DNA from: Bacteroidota bacterium
GTDB lineage: Bacteria > Bacteroidota > Ignavibacteria > Ignavibacteriales > Ignavibacteriaceae
Reading direction: 5' to 3'
DNA: 64,000 bases
Assembly: GCA_021813585.1 (NCBI GenBank)
Contig: JAKAJV010000121.1
Coordinates: 100,711 to 164,710 of the forward strand
Below the pieces are notes generated by a model. It worked only from the letters and a program-made list of their open reading frames with translations, was not told the origin of the DNA and did not search any database. The position numbers and the translations under genes are program-made. Shown here one piece after another: positions 47,632 to 56,246 of this stretch; the stretch's first letter is position 1, and every line of letters begins with the position of its first letter.

Positions 47632-48162
47632 ATGTTCGACTCTTTTAAAAAAGTAATTACTGAATTTATAATTAGGAAAAAGTTAAAGCACAGCAGGTCT
47701 GCAAAGCAATCATTTAAAAACTTCTTTAAAGATTCTTCTCTCTTCCTTGTCTTAATGCCCGAGGGCGAGCGGGAATTTCATCTTGCTGTTGATATGTTGA
47801 AATGGTACGACGAACAGGGCAAGAGCATAAAAATATTTACTCACGACTACCGTGTAAGCCTTCTGCCGCCCAAGTATCATTCGCTGGTAATCGACTATAA
47901 TCTTAAAGACATAAACAGATTCAGCCTGCCTTCAAAGAGCCTTGTGGCAAGGCTGCACAGCCTTGAGTTCGACGCAGTGCTTGATCTCAATAAGGAAGAG
48001 AACCTGTTCAACAGTATGGCAGCAAACCTTGTTAAGGCGCCGGTAAGAGTCGGCTTCAAGAAAAAGAACTCGGATATATATTACAACCTGCAGGTGGCCG
48101 ATTCGGATAATAATCCTGAAATCTTTTATAAAAATTTCTTAAATTGCCTACAAATGTTTTAA
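47632..48162 (+). CDS. GT9-like N-terminal domain protein, unknown role
   Basis: This 176-residue protein has an amphipathic basic N-terminus and a Rossmann-like half with LFLVLMPEGEREFHLAV, SIKIFTHDYRVSLLPP and FDAVLDLNKEENLFNSMAAN, then APVRVGFKKK. This pattern matches the first half of heptosyltransferase-type (GT9) glycosyltransferases and the DUF6913-like proteins of Bacteroidota. The nucleotide-sugar-binding second half is missing, so catalytic activity is doubtful. It starts 7 nt after ligA. Confidence 0.7.
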   Translation: MFDSFKKVITEFIIRKKLKHSRSAKQSFKNFFKDSSLFLVLMPEGEREFHLAVDMLKWYDEQGKSIKIFTHDYRVSLLPPKYHSLVIDYNLKDINRFSLPSKSLVARLHSLEFDAVLDLNKEENLFNSMAANLVKAPVRVGFKKKNSDIYYNLQVADSDNNPEIFYKNFLNCLQMF

Positions 48163-48171
48163 AGGATTATC

Positions 48172-48519
48172 ATGAATTTTGAAACGAAGAGGGTCGGGGA
48201 CATAACGATATTCAAATTAAACGAGAAAAGACTGGACACCAACGTTTCGGGTCTTGTTAAGGGAGAATTTACAATCCTTTTAAAAGTTGAGGGTGTAAAT
48301 AAACTTATTGTAGATTTAAGCGAAGTGGAAACCTGCGACAGTTCCGGCCTAAGCGCCTTGCTTGTTGCCAACCGGATTCTTCAAACCTCTGACGGAAGTA
48401 TGAGGCTTGCGGCTCCATCTGAAAAAGTACAATCGCTGATTAAAATTACACAACTGGACCGCGTGCTGCCTGTCTGCATTACCGTTGACCAGGCATTTGA
48501 AGAACTAAAAAAGGAATAG
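48172..48519 (+). CDS. STAS-domain anti-sigma factor antagonist
   Basis: The 115 residues form a SpoIIAA/RsbV-like STAS domain with the phosphorylation motif CDSSGLSALL. The Ser of the D-S-S-G motif (S58) is in the same register as SpoIIAA Ser58. In that switch the unphosphorylated form releases a sigma factor or other partner from an anti-sigma kinase. No RsbW-like kinase or PP2C phosphatase is adjacent, so the partner is elsewhere. It starts 9 nt after the GT9-like gene. Confidence 0.9.
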   Translation: MNFETKRVGDITIFKLNEKRLDTNVSGLVKGEFTILLKVEGVNKLIVDLSEVETCDSSGLSALLVANRILQTSDGSMRLAAPSEKVQSLIKITQLDRVLPVCITVDQAFEELKKE

Positions 48520-48529
48520 GCATTAAATA

Positions 48530-49990
48530 GTGAACCACAGTTATCTGGACTACGTTATAATAATAGTATACCTTATTGGTATAGCTGTTTTCGGCATAGT
48601 ATCCGGCGGCAAACAAAAAACGATCAACGATTATTTCTTAGGCTCTAAAAACGTTCCCTGGTGGGTGGTCTGTTTTTCTATTGTTGCTGCCGAGACGAGC
48701 ACCCTTACATTCATTTCAATCCCCGGTCTTGCTTACCTTACCAACATGAATTTTCTTCAGGTAACTTTCGGGTACCTTATCGGGAGAATAATTGTCGCAT
48801 TTGTTTTTCTGCCCGCCTACAGCAAGGGTGAATTAAAAACAGTTTATACTTTTTTAGAAAACAGGTTCGGCGGCAAGACAAGATCGTTCGCTTCAATCGT
48901 CTTTTTATTTACAAGGATGGCTGCCGACGGAGTAAGGCTTTACGCAACTGCAATTCCTTTGAAACTGATGTTAAATATTTCTTATCCGCAGGCTATTATA
49001 ATTCTGGCGATAATAGCACTTATCTACACATATACCGGCGGCGTAAAGGGTGTTATATGGGTAGAGGTAGTACAGATGTTTACCTACCTGGGCAGCGCCG
49101 TGCTTGCGGGAATTTTTATCATTCATCTTTTGCCCGACGGATGGCAGTCTGTAACTAATGCGGCCGCGCCGGCAAATAAGTTTAATATTTTTAATTTGGG
49201 ATTCGATAAAGGCTTCTCCGGGTTCTTCAGCCAGCCGTATACTTTAATCGGCGGTCTAATCGGCGGAGCTTTCCTTTCCATGGCATCGCACGGTACAGAT
49301 CAGCTAATTGTGCAAAGACTGCTGACTACAAAAACGTTAAAGGACAGCCAGCGGGCAATTATAGGAAGCGGGATAATTATTGTAGTTCAGTTTACTATTT
49401 TCTTAACCGTAGGTGTGCTGCTTTATGCATACTACGGCGTAATGAGCGTAAAGTCGGATACGGTATTCCCCAGATTTATAATCGACGTGCTGCCGCCGGG
49501 ATTAAGCGGAATTATAATATCGGGATTGTTTGCCGCTGCTCTCTCAACTCTTGCGGGTTCGATGAGCTCGCTTGCATCATCCACAATGATGGATTTGTAT
49601 ACTCCGTTTTTCGGTAGGCTGAACGACGATAAAAAACAGCTTATGATCTCGAGGATGTTTACTATTATGTGGGCGGTGCTGCTGGTAGGGGCTGCGCTGT
49701 TTTTTATGAATACGTCCCAGGCGGTTGTAGAACTTGCACTCAGTATTGCGTCATTTACATACGGCGGACTGCTCGGTACCTTTCTGCTGGGCATACTGGT
49801 TAAAAAAGCCAGGCAGGAAGATGCGCTTGCAGGCTTTGTTGCAGGCATCTTTATTATGATTACGGTTATCTCTCTTAAGCTGGTTGCCTGGACCTGGTTT
49901 ACCTTTATAGGCGTTGCCGCTACTCTGCTTATCGGCGGATTATTAAATGGCTTATCGGACAGAGATTCACATCCGGCAGTTAACAAATAA
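48530..49990 (+). CDS. Sodium/solute symporter (SSS family)
   Basis: The 486 residues carry about 13 helices with family motifs INDYFLGSKNVPWWVVCFSI, AAETSTLTFISIPG, IYTYTGGVKGVIWVEVVQM and GSMSSLASSTMMDLY. The protein transports a solute such as a sugar, amino acid or sialic acid by sodium cotransport, and the substrate cannot be read from the sequence. The start is GTG 48530. Only a distant AAGGA precedes it, so translation may be coupled to the STAS gene 10 nt upstream. Confidence 0.92.
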   Translation: MNHSYLDYVIIIVYLIGIAVFGIVSGGKQKTINDYFLGSKNVPWWVVCFSIVAAETSTLTFISIPGLAYLTNMNFLQVTFGYLIGRIIVAFVFLPAYSKGELKTVYTFLENRFGGKTRSFASIVFLFTRMAADGVRLYATAIPLKLMLNISYPQAIIILAIIALIYTYTGGVKGVIWVEVVQMFTYLGSAVLAGIFIIHLLPDGWQSVTNAAAPANKFNIFNLGFDKGFSGFFSQPYTLIGGLIGGAFLSMASHGTDQLIVQRLLTTKTLKDSQRAIIGSGIIIVVQFTIFLTVGVLLYAYYGVMSVKSDTVFPRFIIDVLPPGLSGIIISGLFAAALSTLAGSMSSLASSTMMDLYTPFFGRLNDDKKQLMISRMFTIMWAVLLVGAALFFMNTSQAVVELALSIASFTYGGLLGTFLLGILVKKARQEDALAGFVAGIFIMITVISLKLVAWTWFTFIGVAATLLIGGLLNGLSDRDSHPAVNK

Positions 49991-50017
49991 TGATCGGAAA
50001 AGTTCTATCCCTTTCCT

Positions 50018-50167
50018 ATGAAAAAGTATTCCGGATTTATTAAGTACCGGCTGTTTTTTTACAGCATTGTTTTTTTGTCGGTGGGTATTGTTACAAGAAC
50101 TATTTTATTTTACGGCGCCGGACTTTTAATGCTAATATATGCTCTGGCTGCAAAGAGGAAAAAATAA
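50018..50167 (+). CDS. Small two-helix membrane protein (49 aa)
   Basis: ATG 50018 opens a 49-codon frame in the gap after the symporter, reading MKKYSGFIKYRLFFYSIVFL then SVGIVTRTILFYGAGLLMLIY-like hydrophobic sequence and a basic end AAKRKK. Two hydrophobic segments with positive flanks make a plausible small membrane protein. No homologous family is recognised and the RBS is weak. Its position 27 nt after a sodium symporter suggests a subunit or regulator, which is inference only. Confidence 0.55.
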   Translation: MKKYSGFIKYRLFFYSIVFLSVGIVTRTILFYGAGLLMLIYALAAKRKK

Positions 50168-50240
50168 AGGGATTCCCTGTTTGTCTTTTTTTTAATATTT
50201 TAGCTGCAGTAATTAGTTAAACAACAAACGGGGTTGGAAA

Positions 50241-51227
50241 ATGAAAGCTAAACTAGCCGTATCCTTTCTTATTCCGGTCATAGCCATTTCGGTTTTAAGC
50301 TGCTCAAGCTCAACGGGACCGGGCGGGCAAGGCACGTGGAAAATTGCCGGACAAATCAACAGTAGCTCATCTATCAACTCAATAAGATTTATTGACGAAC
50401 GAACCGGCTGGGCAGCCGGCAGCCAAGGCAAAATATTTAAGACCGAAGACGGCGGGATAAACTGGAGCCAGCAATACAGCGGCATAAATTCTAAGCTCCT
50501 TAACATAAATTTTATAAATGAATATACTGGCTGGATAACGGGACTTAATAATGTAATCCTTTATACAAGTAACGGCGGCGCTTCATGGGCGCTGCAGAGC
50601 TTTGATGCCGACTCCACAAAAATTATTTCCGCCATAGCTTACTGCGACGACTTTAATTGCTGGGCAATAAACAATGCAGGCCGGTTGTATTTCTCCAGCG
50701 ATAGAGGTGAAACCTGGCAGACGAAAACGTGCTTTAACGAATACGGCTTTTCAAATATTTTTTTCCCATGCACGATGGAAGGGTTTATCTTTAAACGCTC
50801 AGGTAATCTTATATACAGAACGTTCGACGGAGGAGACTCATGGCAGAGGTACGATTTGCCTGTTGCCTGTGGCAGCGAAGCCTTCTTCGTCGATCAGAAC
50901 TCGGGATGGGTTGCAGAGGATTGGGCGGTCAGCTCAACAATCCATGAATCGGCGGCTGTCTATTTTACATCAGACGGAGGATTAAACTGGGAAAAGAGAG
51001 GAAGCATAAAATCAATTATGCTGGACAATTTAATCTTTGTTAACGGCAATTCCGGCTGGTGCAACAGTGCAGATAAAATTTACCGCACCACAGACGGCGG
51101 CTTTACCTGGAACGTTGAATTTACACTGGAAGACAACCAGTTCATCAAAGATTTGTTTTTGATTGATGAAATGAACGGATGGGCTCTTACGAGCAATAAT
51201 TATATTGTAAAATATTCTCCCATGTAA
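50241..51227 (+). CDS. YCF48/BNR-type beta-propeller lipoprotein
   Basis: The 328 residues have a lipoprotein signal (IAISVLSC, Cys near 20) followed by repeats of the form GWAAGSQGKIFKTEDGG-x2-W, seen as TGWITGLNNVILYTSNGG, GETW, GGDSWQRY, NSGWCNSADKIYRTTDGG. This is the YCF48-like / photosynthesis-stability-factor beta-propeller fold, widespread in Bacteroidota as surface or periplasmic proteins of unknown function. It stands 35 nt ahead of the radical SAM gene. Confidence 0.85.
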   Translation: MKAKLAVSFLIPVIAISVLSCSSSTGPGGQGTWKIAGQINSSSSINSIRFIDERTGWAAGSQGKIFKTEDGGINWSQQYSGINSKLLNINFINEYTGWITGLNNVILYTSNGGASWALQSFDADSTKIISAIAYCDDFNCWAINNAGRLYFSSDRGETWQTKTCFNEYGFSNIFFPCTMEGFIFKRSGNLIYRTFDGGDSWQRYDLPVACGSEAFFVDQNSGWVAEDWAVSSTIHESAAVYFTSDGGLNWEKRGSIKSIMLDNLIFVNGNSGWCNSADKIYRTTDGGFTWNVEFTLEDNQFIKDLFLIDEMNGWALTSNNYIVKYSPM

Positions 51228-51262
51228 TATGAATTGAAAATGAAACCGGAAAAGGCTAAGAA

Positions 51263-52510
51263 ATGAATGCTCAAAATCTCTCCCGTCGTACTTTTATAAA
51301 AAGGACTGCCGGTATTAGTCTTCTTTTAGGCGGTGCAGGTTTCGCATTTTCAAACCTCAGGAACTTCTTATCTTCATCAGGCACCGAATCGTTTCTGGAT
51401 TTTATTGTCGAATCGAAGCTGCTGCAGGATGCACCTATTGCAAGGTACTGGACTTCGACATCCGCTAAGGAAAGCAATTGCCTTTACTGCCATACAAGCA
51501 GCGAGGTAGCCGGGCAAAAATCTCACAAACATGACGACGAAATAATTAAGTGCCTGCTCTGTGCCCAGGGCTGCGTTATAAAGAAAGGCGAAAGAGGGAA
51601 ATGCAGGGCCCGCATAAATTTAAACGGTAAGTTAAGAACCCTTGTGTACGGCCACCCCGTTTCCATCCATATCGATCCTATCGAGAAGAAGCCGTTCTAT
51701 CATTTCCTGCCGGGCGTCGAAGCATTCTCGCTTGCAACTGCAGGCTGTCCTTTATCGTGCAAGTTCTGCCAGAACTGGGAAATATCCCAGGCCAGCCCGG
51801 AAGATTTTTCCACGGATTTTGTTCAGCCCGGCACTATTGTTAAAGCATCTGCAGAAAGGAGCGTTCCCGTAATTGCATTTACATATAACGAGCCGACAGT
51901 ATTTACAGAGTATCTTATCGATATATCGCGCATGGCAGCTAAGGAAAATATAAGGAGTATTTTAGTAAGCTGCGGATTTATGAACCCGGAGCCGCTTGCC
52001 GAAATGTGCAGCGTACTCAGCGCAATTAAAATTGATCTTAAGGGATTCAGCGAGGATTTTTACAGGAAGGTGTGCAGCGCAGAGCTTAAGCCGGTATTAA
52101 GATCGATTAAGCAAATCTCGAAAACCAAAGTGCATCTGGAAATAGTTAACCTTGTGGTGCCGACATTGAACGATTCGGATAAAATGTTAAACGAATTATC
52201 TAATTGGATCGTAAACGAAATCGGGCCCGATGTTCCGGTTCACTTTACTCGTTTCCATCCGGATTATAAACTGCTCAATCTCTCGCCTACTCCTATTTCG
52301 GTTCTTGAACGCGCCAGAGATATTGCTATGGCGAAAGGAATTCATTTCGCTTTCGTCGGTAACGTTCCGGGCCACACGGGGAACAATACTTATTGCCCTT
52401 CATGCCGCAAGGCAGTAATTAAAAGGTCCGGATTCTTTGTGGTTGAAAAGCATTTGAAGGATGGGCGGTGCGAATATTGCAATCAACTAATTGCAGGAGT
52501 TTGGAAATGA
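51263..52510 (+). CDS. amrS: AmmeMemoRadiSam-system radical SAM enzyme with TAT signal
   Basis: The 415 residues start with a consensus twin-arginine signal, SRRTFIK (7-13) followed by a hydrophobic stretch. The N-terminal extension contains a CXXCH motif, CLYCH (73-77). Then come the family's Cys-rich region CLLCAQGCVIKKGERGKC (97-114), the radical SAM cluster CPLSCKFC (162-169), EISQASPEDFS, and a C-terminal pair CPSC/CEYC that looks like a zinc ribbon. Family members occur with Memo and AMMECR1 proteins, and their reaction is not established to my knowledge. A TAT signal implies export folded with its cofactor, which is unusual for a SAM-dependent enzyme. The stop overlaps the next gene (ATGA). 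Confidence 0.9.
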   Translation: MNAQNLSRRTFIKRTAGISLLLGGAGFAFSNLRNFLSSSGTESFLDFIVESKLLQDAPIARYWTSTSAKESNCLYCHTSSEVAGQKSHKHDDEIIKCLLCAQGCVIKKGERGKCRARINLNGKLRTLVYGHPVSIHIDPIEKKPFYHFLPGVEAFSLATAGCPLSCKFCQNWEISQASPEDFSTDFVQPGTIVKASAERSVPVIAFTYNEPTVFTEYLIDISRMAAKENIRSILVSCGFMNPEPLAEMCSVLSAIKIDLKGFSEDFYRKVCSAELKPVLRSIKQISKTKVHLEIVNLVVPTLNDSDKMLNELSNWIVNEIGPDVPVHFTRFHPDYKLLNLSPTPISVLERARDIAMAKGIHFAFVGNVPGHTGNNTYCPSCRKAVIKRSGFFVVEKHLKDGRCEYCNQLIAGVWK

Positions 52511-54033
52511 ATATGAATATTAAACATTATATTGCGGCTATGCTGCTGCTTGTTTCAATAGCAAATGTAAACTGTAAAGGACAAGAGATGAAAAACGAAA
52601 TTAGAAAGGCTGTGTTTGCCGATCAGTTTTATCCCGGCGATCCGGACAAATTAAAAATGGCGCTGAAGGATTATTTTGCAGATGCAGTAGTTAAAAACAC
52701 CGGGAAGCCTGTTGCAGTAATTGTGCCTCATGCCGGATATATTTATTCGGGGCAGATTGCTGCCGACGCTTATAACCAGGCGCGTAATTACAAGTACGGT
52801 CTTGTAATAATATTGGGGACGAACCATACAACAGGCGGCTTTAATAATATCGGTGTGTATCCCGGCAGCGCATTCGAAACGCCGCTAGGGAAGGCGGAAG
52901 TTGACAAACAGGCAGCTGAGCAGTTAATTAAATCGGATGAAGACTGCGTTTATAGTTCCGAAGTTCATGCCAGGGAACATTCAATCGAAGTGCAGCTGCC
53001 TTTTATTCAGTATCTTTTCCCGGGGGTAAAGATACTTCCGATGGTTGTTGGTACTACCGATATCGCAATGTGCAAAAGGTTCGGTAAAATTCTTGCAGAA
53101 GCAGTTAAAGATAAAAACCCGTTAATTGTTGCAAGCTCTGATCTTTCTCATTATCCCCAATACGACGATGCCGTTAAAACCGATAAAAATACATTGAGAA
53201 CAATTACGGAAATGGACCCCGAAAAATTTTCTTACGAAATTAAGAGGCAAATGTCCGGCGATGTTTCTAACCTTGTTACGTGCGCATGCGGCGAAGGCCC
53301 GATTATCGTAGCAATGGCTGCATCCAAGGAACTGGGAGCTAGCGGCGGCTCGGTTATCAGTTATGCAAATTCGGGCGATAATATAGTCGGCAATAAAGAA
53401 AAAGTTGTAGGCTACGGCGCAGTTGTCTTTTCAAATGTAAAAGAAGATGAACCGGCTGAAACTAAAGCCGATGAATCCGGTACGTTCGAGTTAAGCGATT
53501 CAAATAAGAAAGCGTTGCTGGGGTTTGCCAGAAAGTCCATCGAGCAATATCTTTCAACCGGGACAGTTCCCGCTGCGCGCGGTTTCGATCCTTTACTGGA
53601 AAGAAAAATGGGAGCCTTTGTTACTCTTAGAAAGCACAAGGAACTGCGGGGCTGCATTGGTTATATGATGCAGGATTTGCCTTTGTGCCGTGTAGTAGGT
53701 GCGATGGCTCTGCAGGCCGCTTTGAATGACTCAAGGTTTATGCCCGTAACGCCGGATGAGCTGCGCGATATCGAGATAGAAATTTCCGTGCTTACTCCTT
53801 ATAAAGAAGTTAAAAGCGCCGACGAGATAGAAATAGGAAGGGACGGAGTATTGTTGAAGAAAAGCGGAAGGCAAGCTGTATTCCTACCGCAGGTTGCTGC
53901 GGAAATGGGCTGGGATAAAAAGGAATTCCTAGAGAACCTTTGCAGGAAGGCGGGGCTGCCGCCCGACAGCTGGCGCGATGCCCAGTTGTTTACGTTCCAG
54001 GCAAAAATATTTGAAGACTCTGAGTTTAAATAA
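52507..54033 (+). CDS. Fused Memo (AmrB) - AMMECR1 (AmrA) protein with signal peptide
   Basis: The 508 residues begin with a hydrophobic signal ending near NVNCK (C23, non-consensus lipobox). The Memo domain (about 30-305) has VPHAGYIYSG (H75), LGTNHTTGG (H107) and the Cys in LVTCACGEG, the three positions known as metal/active-site ligands in Memo. A short linker leads to the AMMECR1 domain (about 325-505) with LRGCIGYM and RFMPVTPDEL. An in-frame start at 52468 would be longer, but ATG 52507 has GGAG 7 nt upstream and a 4-nt overlap with the radical SAM gene. Fusion of the two domains is known. Export of the whole module is the notable point. Confidence 0.88.
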   Translation: MNMNIKHYIAAMLLLVSIANVNCKGQEMKNEIRKAVFADQFYPGDPDKLKMALKDYFADAVVKNTGKPVAVIVPHAGYIYSGQIAADAYNQARNYKYGLVIILGTNHTTGGFNNIGVYPGSAFETPLGKAEVDKQAAEQLIKSDEDCVYSSEVHAREHSIEVQLPFIQYLFPGVKILPMVVGTTDIAMCKRFGKILAEAVKDKNPLIVASSDLSHYPQYDDAVKTDKNTLRTITEMDPEKFSYEIKRQMSGDVSNLVTCACGEGPIIVAMAASKELGASGGSVISYANSGDNIVGNKEKVVGYGAVVFSNVKEDEPAETKADESGTFELSDSNKKALLGFARKSIEQYLSTGTVPAARGFDPLLERKMGAFVTLRKHKELRGCIGYMMQDLPLCRVVGAMALQAALNDSRFMPVTPDELRDIEIEISVLTPYKEVKSADEIEIGRDGVLLKKSGRQAVFLPQVAAEMGWDKKEFLENLCRKAGLPPDSWRDAQLFTFQAKIFEDSEFK

Positions 54034-54043
54034 ATTATAAAAT

Positions 54044-56203
54044 GTGAAACAGCATCTCCTTCTATTAGGGTTCATTTCGATTCTCGGCCAGGTGGTTTTA
54101 TTACGGGAATTGAGCGTTGCATTTTACGGCGTAGAGTTAATTTACATTTTAGCTCTTGGATTCTGGCTGCTGGGTACCGCAGCCGGCTCGCTAGGCGTGC
54201 GAAGAAAAATTAATCCTACTCGGGAAAGCATATCTCTTTTATTCCTCATCTGGGGAATTATTTTCATATTCGATATCGCATTCGTTCGTTCAATTAGAGT
54301 TTTATTCGGCGGAGTGCCGGGAGCTTTCCTTCCCTTCCAAGCACAGCTGCTCGCATTGTCTGCTGCAGTGCTGCCTGTAAGCTTATTGCTGGGGGTAATA
54401 TTCAGGTGGATTGCTAACTTGTTTTTAGCCGGCAATAAAACTTTGGCGGCGGCGTATTCAATTGAATGCGCCGGCGGAATAGCCGGAGGGATTGTTTCAA
54501 CCTTACTGCTGAAAGCCGGAGTTCAAAATTTTTTTATAGCTCTCATATGCGGCGCTGCAGTTTTTACTTTTACGGGCTTCTATTCTTTTAAAACAGGCTC
54601 TGTAAAAATTAAATTGATTTATCTGGTTGTATTCATCTCCTTCGTCTTAATTTGTTTCAATGCTTCGGATATCGACACTAGGCTAACGCGGCAGAACCAT
54701 AAGTATCTGGTTGAATCGGAGGACACTCCTTACGGCAGAGTATCTATCACCTCATTTGAAGGTCAGATTTCGGTATATGAAAACGACGCCTTGTCATTCG
54801 AGACCGAAGGGACAGCATCGGAAGAATTTGTTCATTTAAGCTTGTTGCAGCATCAATCGCCGGAATCGATTCTTGTCCTTGGCGGAGGAATAGAGGGAAT
54901 TATCTGCGAGCTGAATAAATATAAATTGAAAAGAACGGATTATGTTGAAGTAAACGGTAGAATGATCGATGCGATAAAAAAATTTCTTCCCAAAGAAATA
55001 AATAATTCGCTTAGCAATTCAAGGGTTAGTATTCAAATAGACGATCCGAGAAATTTCTTAAACAGATGTTCCAGGTACGATATTATTTTAATCGGCATGC
55101 CGGAGCCTTCATCCGGGCAGCACAACCGCTTTTACACAAAGGAATTTTTCAGCAAGTGTTTATCGAAGCTTAAGCCGGGAGGTATAATTGCGTTTAGACT
55201 CCGCTCGGCAGAAAATTTGTGGACGCCGCAGCTTACTGCGCGGAATATCGGCATATACAGGGCGCTTAAGTTTTCATTTAATAACATTGTTGTTTTACCG
55301 GGAGCGACAAATATTTTTATCGCGTCCAATTCATGTCTGCAAAAAGATGCTGAGACTCTTGCAGATAGATTGCGGAAAAGAAATTTAAGTACCAGGCTTA
55401 TCACCCCGGAATACGTAAAGTATATTTATACCAACGACAGGTACTTCGATATTGAAAGGACGCTGACCGTAGGAAGCGCTCCGGTTAATTCGGACGTTAA
55501 GCCGGTGTGCTATCATTATACAATGGCAATCTGGCTCTCAAAGTTTTTTCCGGGTATTACTTCGCATTCCTTCTACTCTAATGAATACGGCGATGAGAAA
55601 TATAATTCCTATCCGTCGGTTTTATTAATATTGTTTGCTTTGCTTTTTATTCTCAGCAGAAAGTATTTGCCTTTCAAAAGAATAATGATAGCGGCGGCTG
55701 CAGGTTTTTTAGGAATGGTTTACGAAACAATTTTAATTCTTTATTATCAGGTTACATGCGGAATTCTGTTTCAGGACATCGGCATTCTTATTACCTCGTT
55801 TATGACCGGCATGACCCTGGGCTCCTATTCAATTGCAAAATTTGCCGTAAGAGTTAACGGCGGGTATACCATTCCCGGCAGAGTCGGCATTATTTTATTA
55901 CTGGCCTTAAGCCTAATCAATTTTATATTTTCGATCATCATTATAAAAGAAAATGTTGGATTAGCCGGAAGCTCTTTACTTTTGGTCTTTACAGGCTTCG
56001 CAACTGCGGGCTTATTTACTTATGCAAGTCTTAACCGTGTAAAGAGCCAGCGTAAAGCAGTGTCTTCCTTATATCCTGCCGATCTAGCAGGCAGCTGTGC
56101 CGGTACGCTGGGCGCAAGTCTATTTCTTATTCCTGTGTCAGGTTTGGCATCAACCGGATTGCTGCTGGGGATTCTATCGATTTTATCGTTAATTTTTATC
56201 TGA
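54044..56203 (+). CDS. Membrane-embedded spermidine synthase-like protein
   Basis: The 719 residues have about six N-terminal helices (to about 205), a central aminopropyltransferase/SAM-methyltransferase-like domain (about 230-420) and about eight C-terminal helices. The central domain has ISVYENDALSFETEG, ESILVLGGGIEGI (SAM-type glycine loop), YVEVNGRMIDAIKKFLP and DDPRNFLNRCSRYDIILIGM. It resembles fused membrane/spermidine synthase proteins. The usual catalytic Asp motif is replaced around LIGMPEP, so polyamine synthesis is not assured. GTG 54044 is the only good start, 10 nt after the Memo-AMMECR1 gene, so all three form one unit. Confidence 0.82.
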   Translation: MKQHLLLLGFISILGQVVLLRELSVAFYGVELIYILALGFWLLGTAAGSLGVRRKINPTRESISLLFLIWGIIFIFDIAFVRSIRVLFGGVPGAFLPFQAQLLALSAAVLPVSLLLGVIFRWIANLFLAGNKTLAAAYSIECAGGIAGGIVSTLLLKAGVQNFFIALICGAAVFTFTGFYSFKTGSVKIKLIYLVVFISFVLICFNASDIDTRLTRQNHKYLVESEDTPYGRVSITSFEGQISVYENDALSFETEGTASEEFVHLSLLQHQSPESILVLGGGIEGIICELNKYKLKRTDYVEVNGRMIDAIKKFLPKEINNSLSNSRVSIQIDDPRNFLNRCSRYDIILIGMPEPSSGQHNRFYTKEFFSKCLSKLKPGGIIAFRLRSAENLWTPQLTARNIGIYRALKFSFNNIVVLPGATNIFIASNSCLQKDAETLADRLRKRNLSTRLITPEYVKYIYTNDRYFDIERTLTVGSAPVNSDVKPVCYHYTMAIWLSKFFPGITSHSFYSNEYGDEKYNSYPSVLLILFALLFILSRKYLPFKRIMIAAAAGFLGMVYETILILYYQVTCGILFQDIGILITSFMTGMTLGSYSIAKFAVRVNGGYTIPGRVGIILLLALSLINFIFSIIIIKENVGLAGSSLLLVFTGFATAGLFTYASLNRVKSQRKAVSSLYPADLAGSCAGTLGASLFLIPVSGLASTGLLLGILSILSLIFI

Positions 56204-56246
56204 ATAAAAATTTGTTTTCAAAAACTTCCACTAAAGAAATAAACAC

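Noticed and set aside
50161..50200. A possible terminator at agggattccct followed by a T-run
   Set aside because: The palindrome leaves a one-base loop and cannot fold as a proper hairpin.
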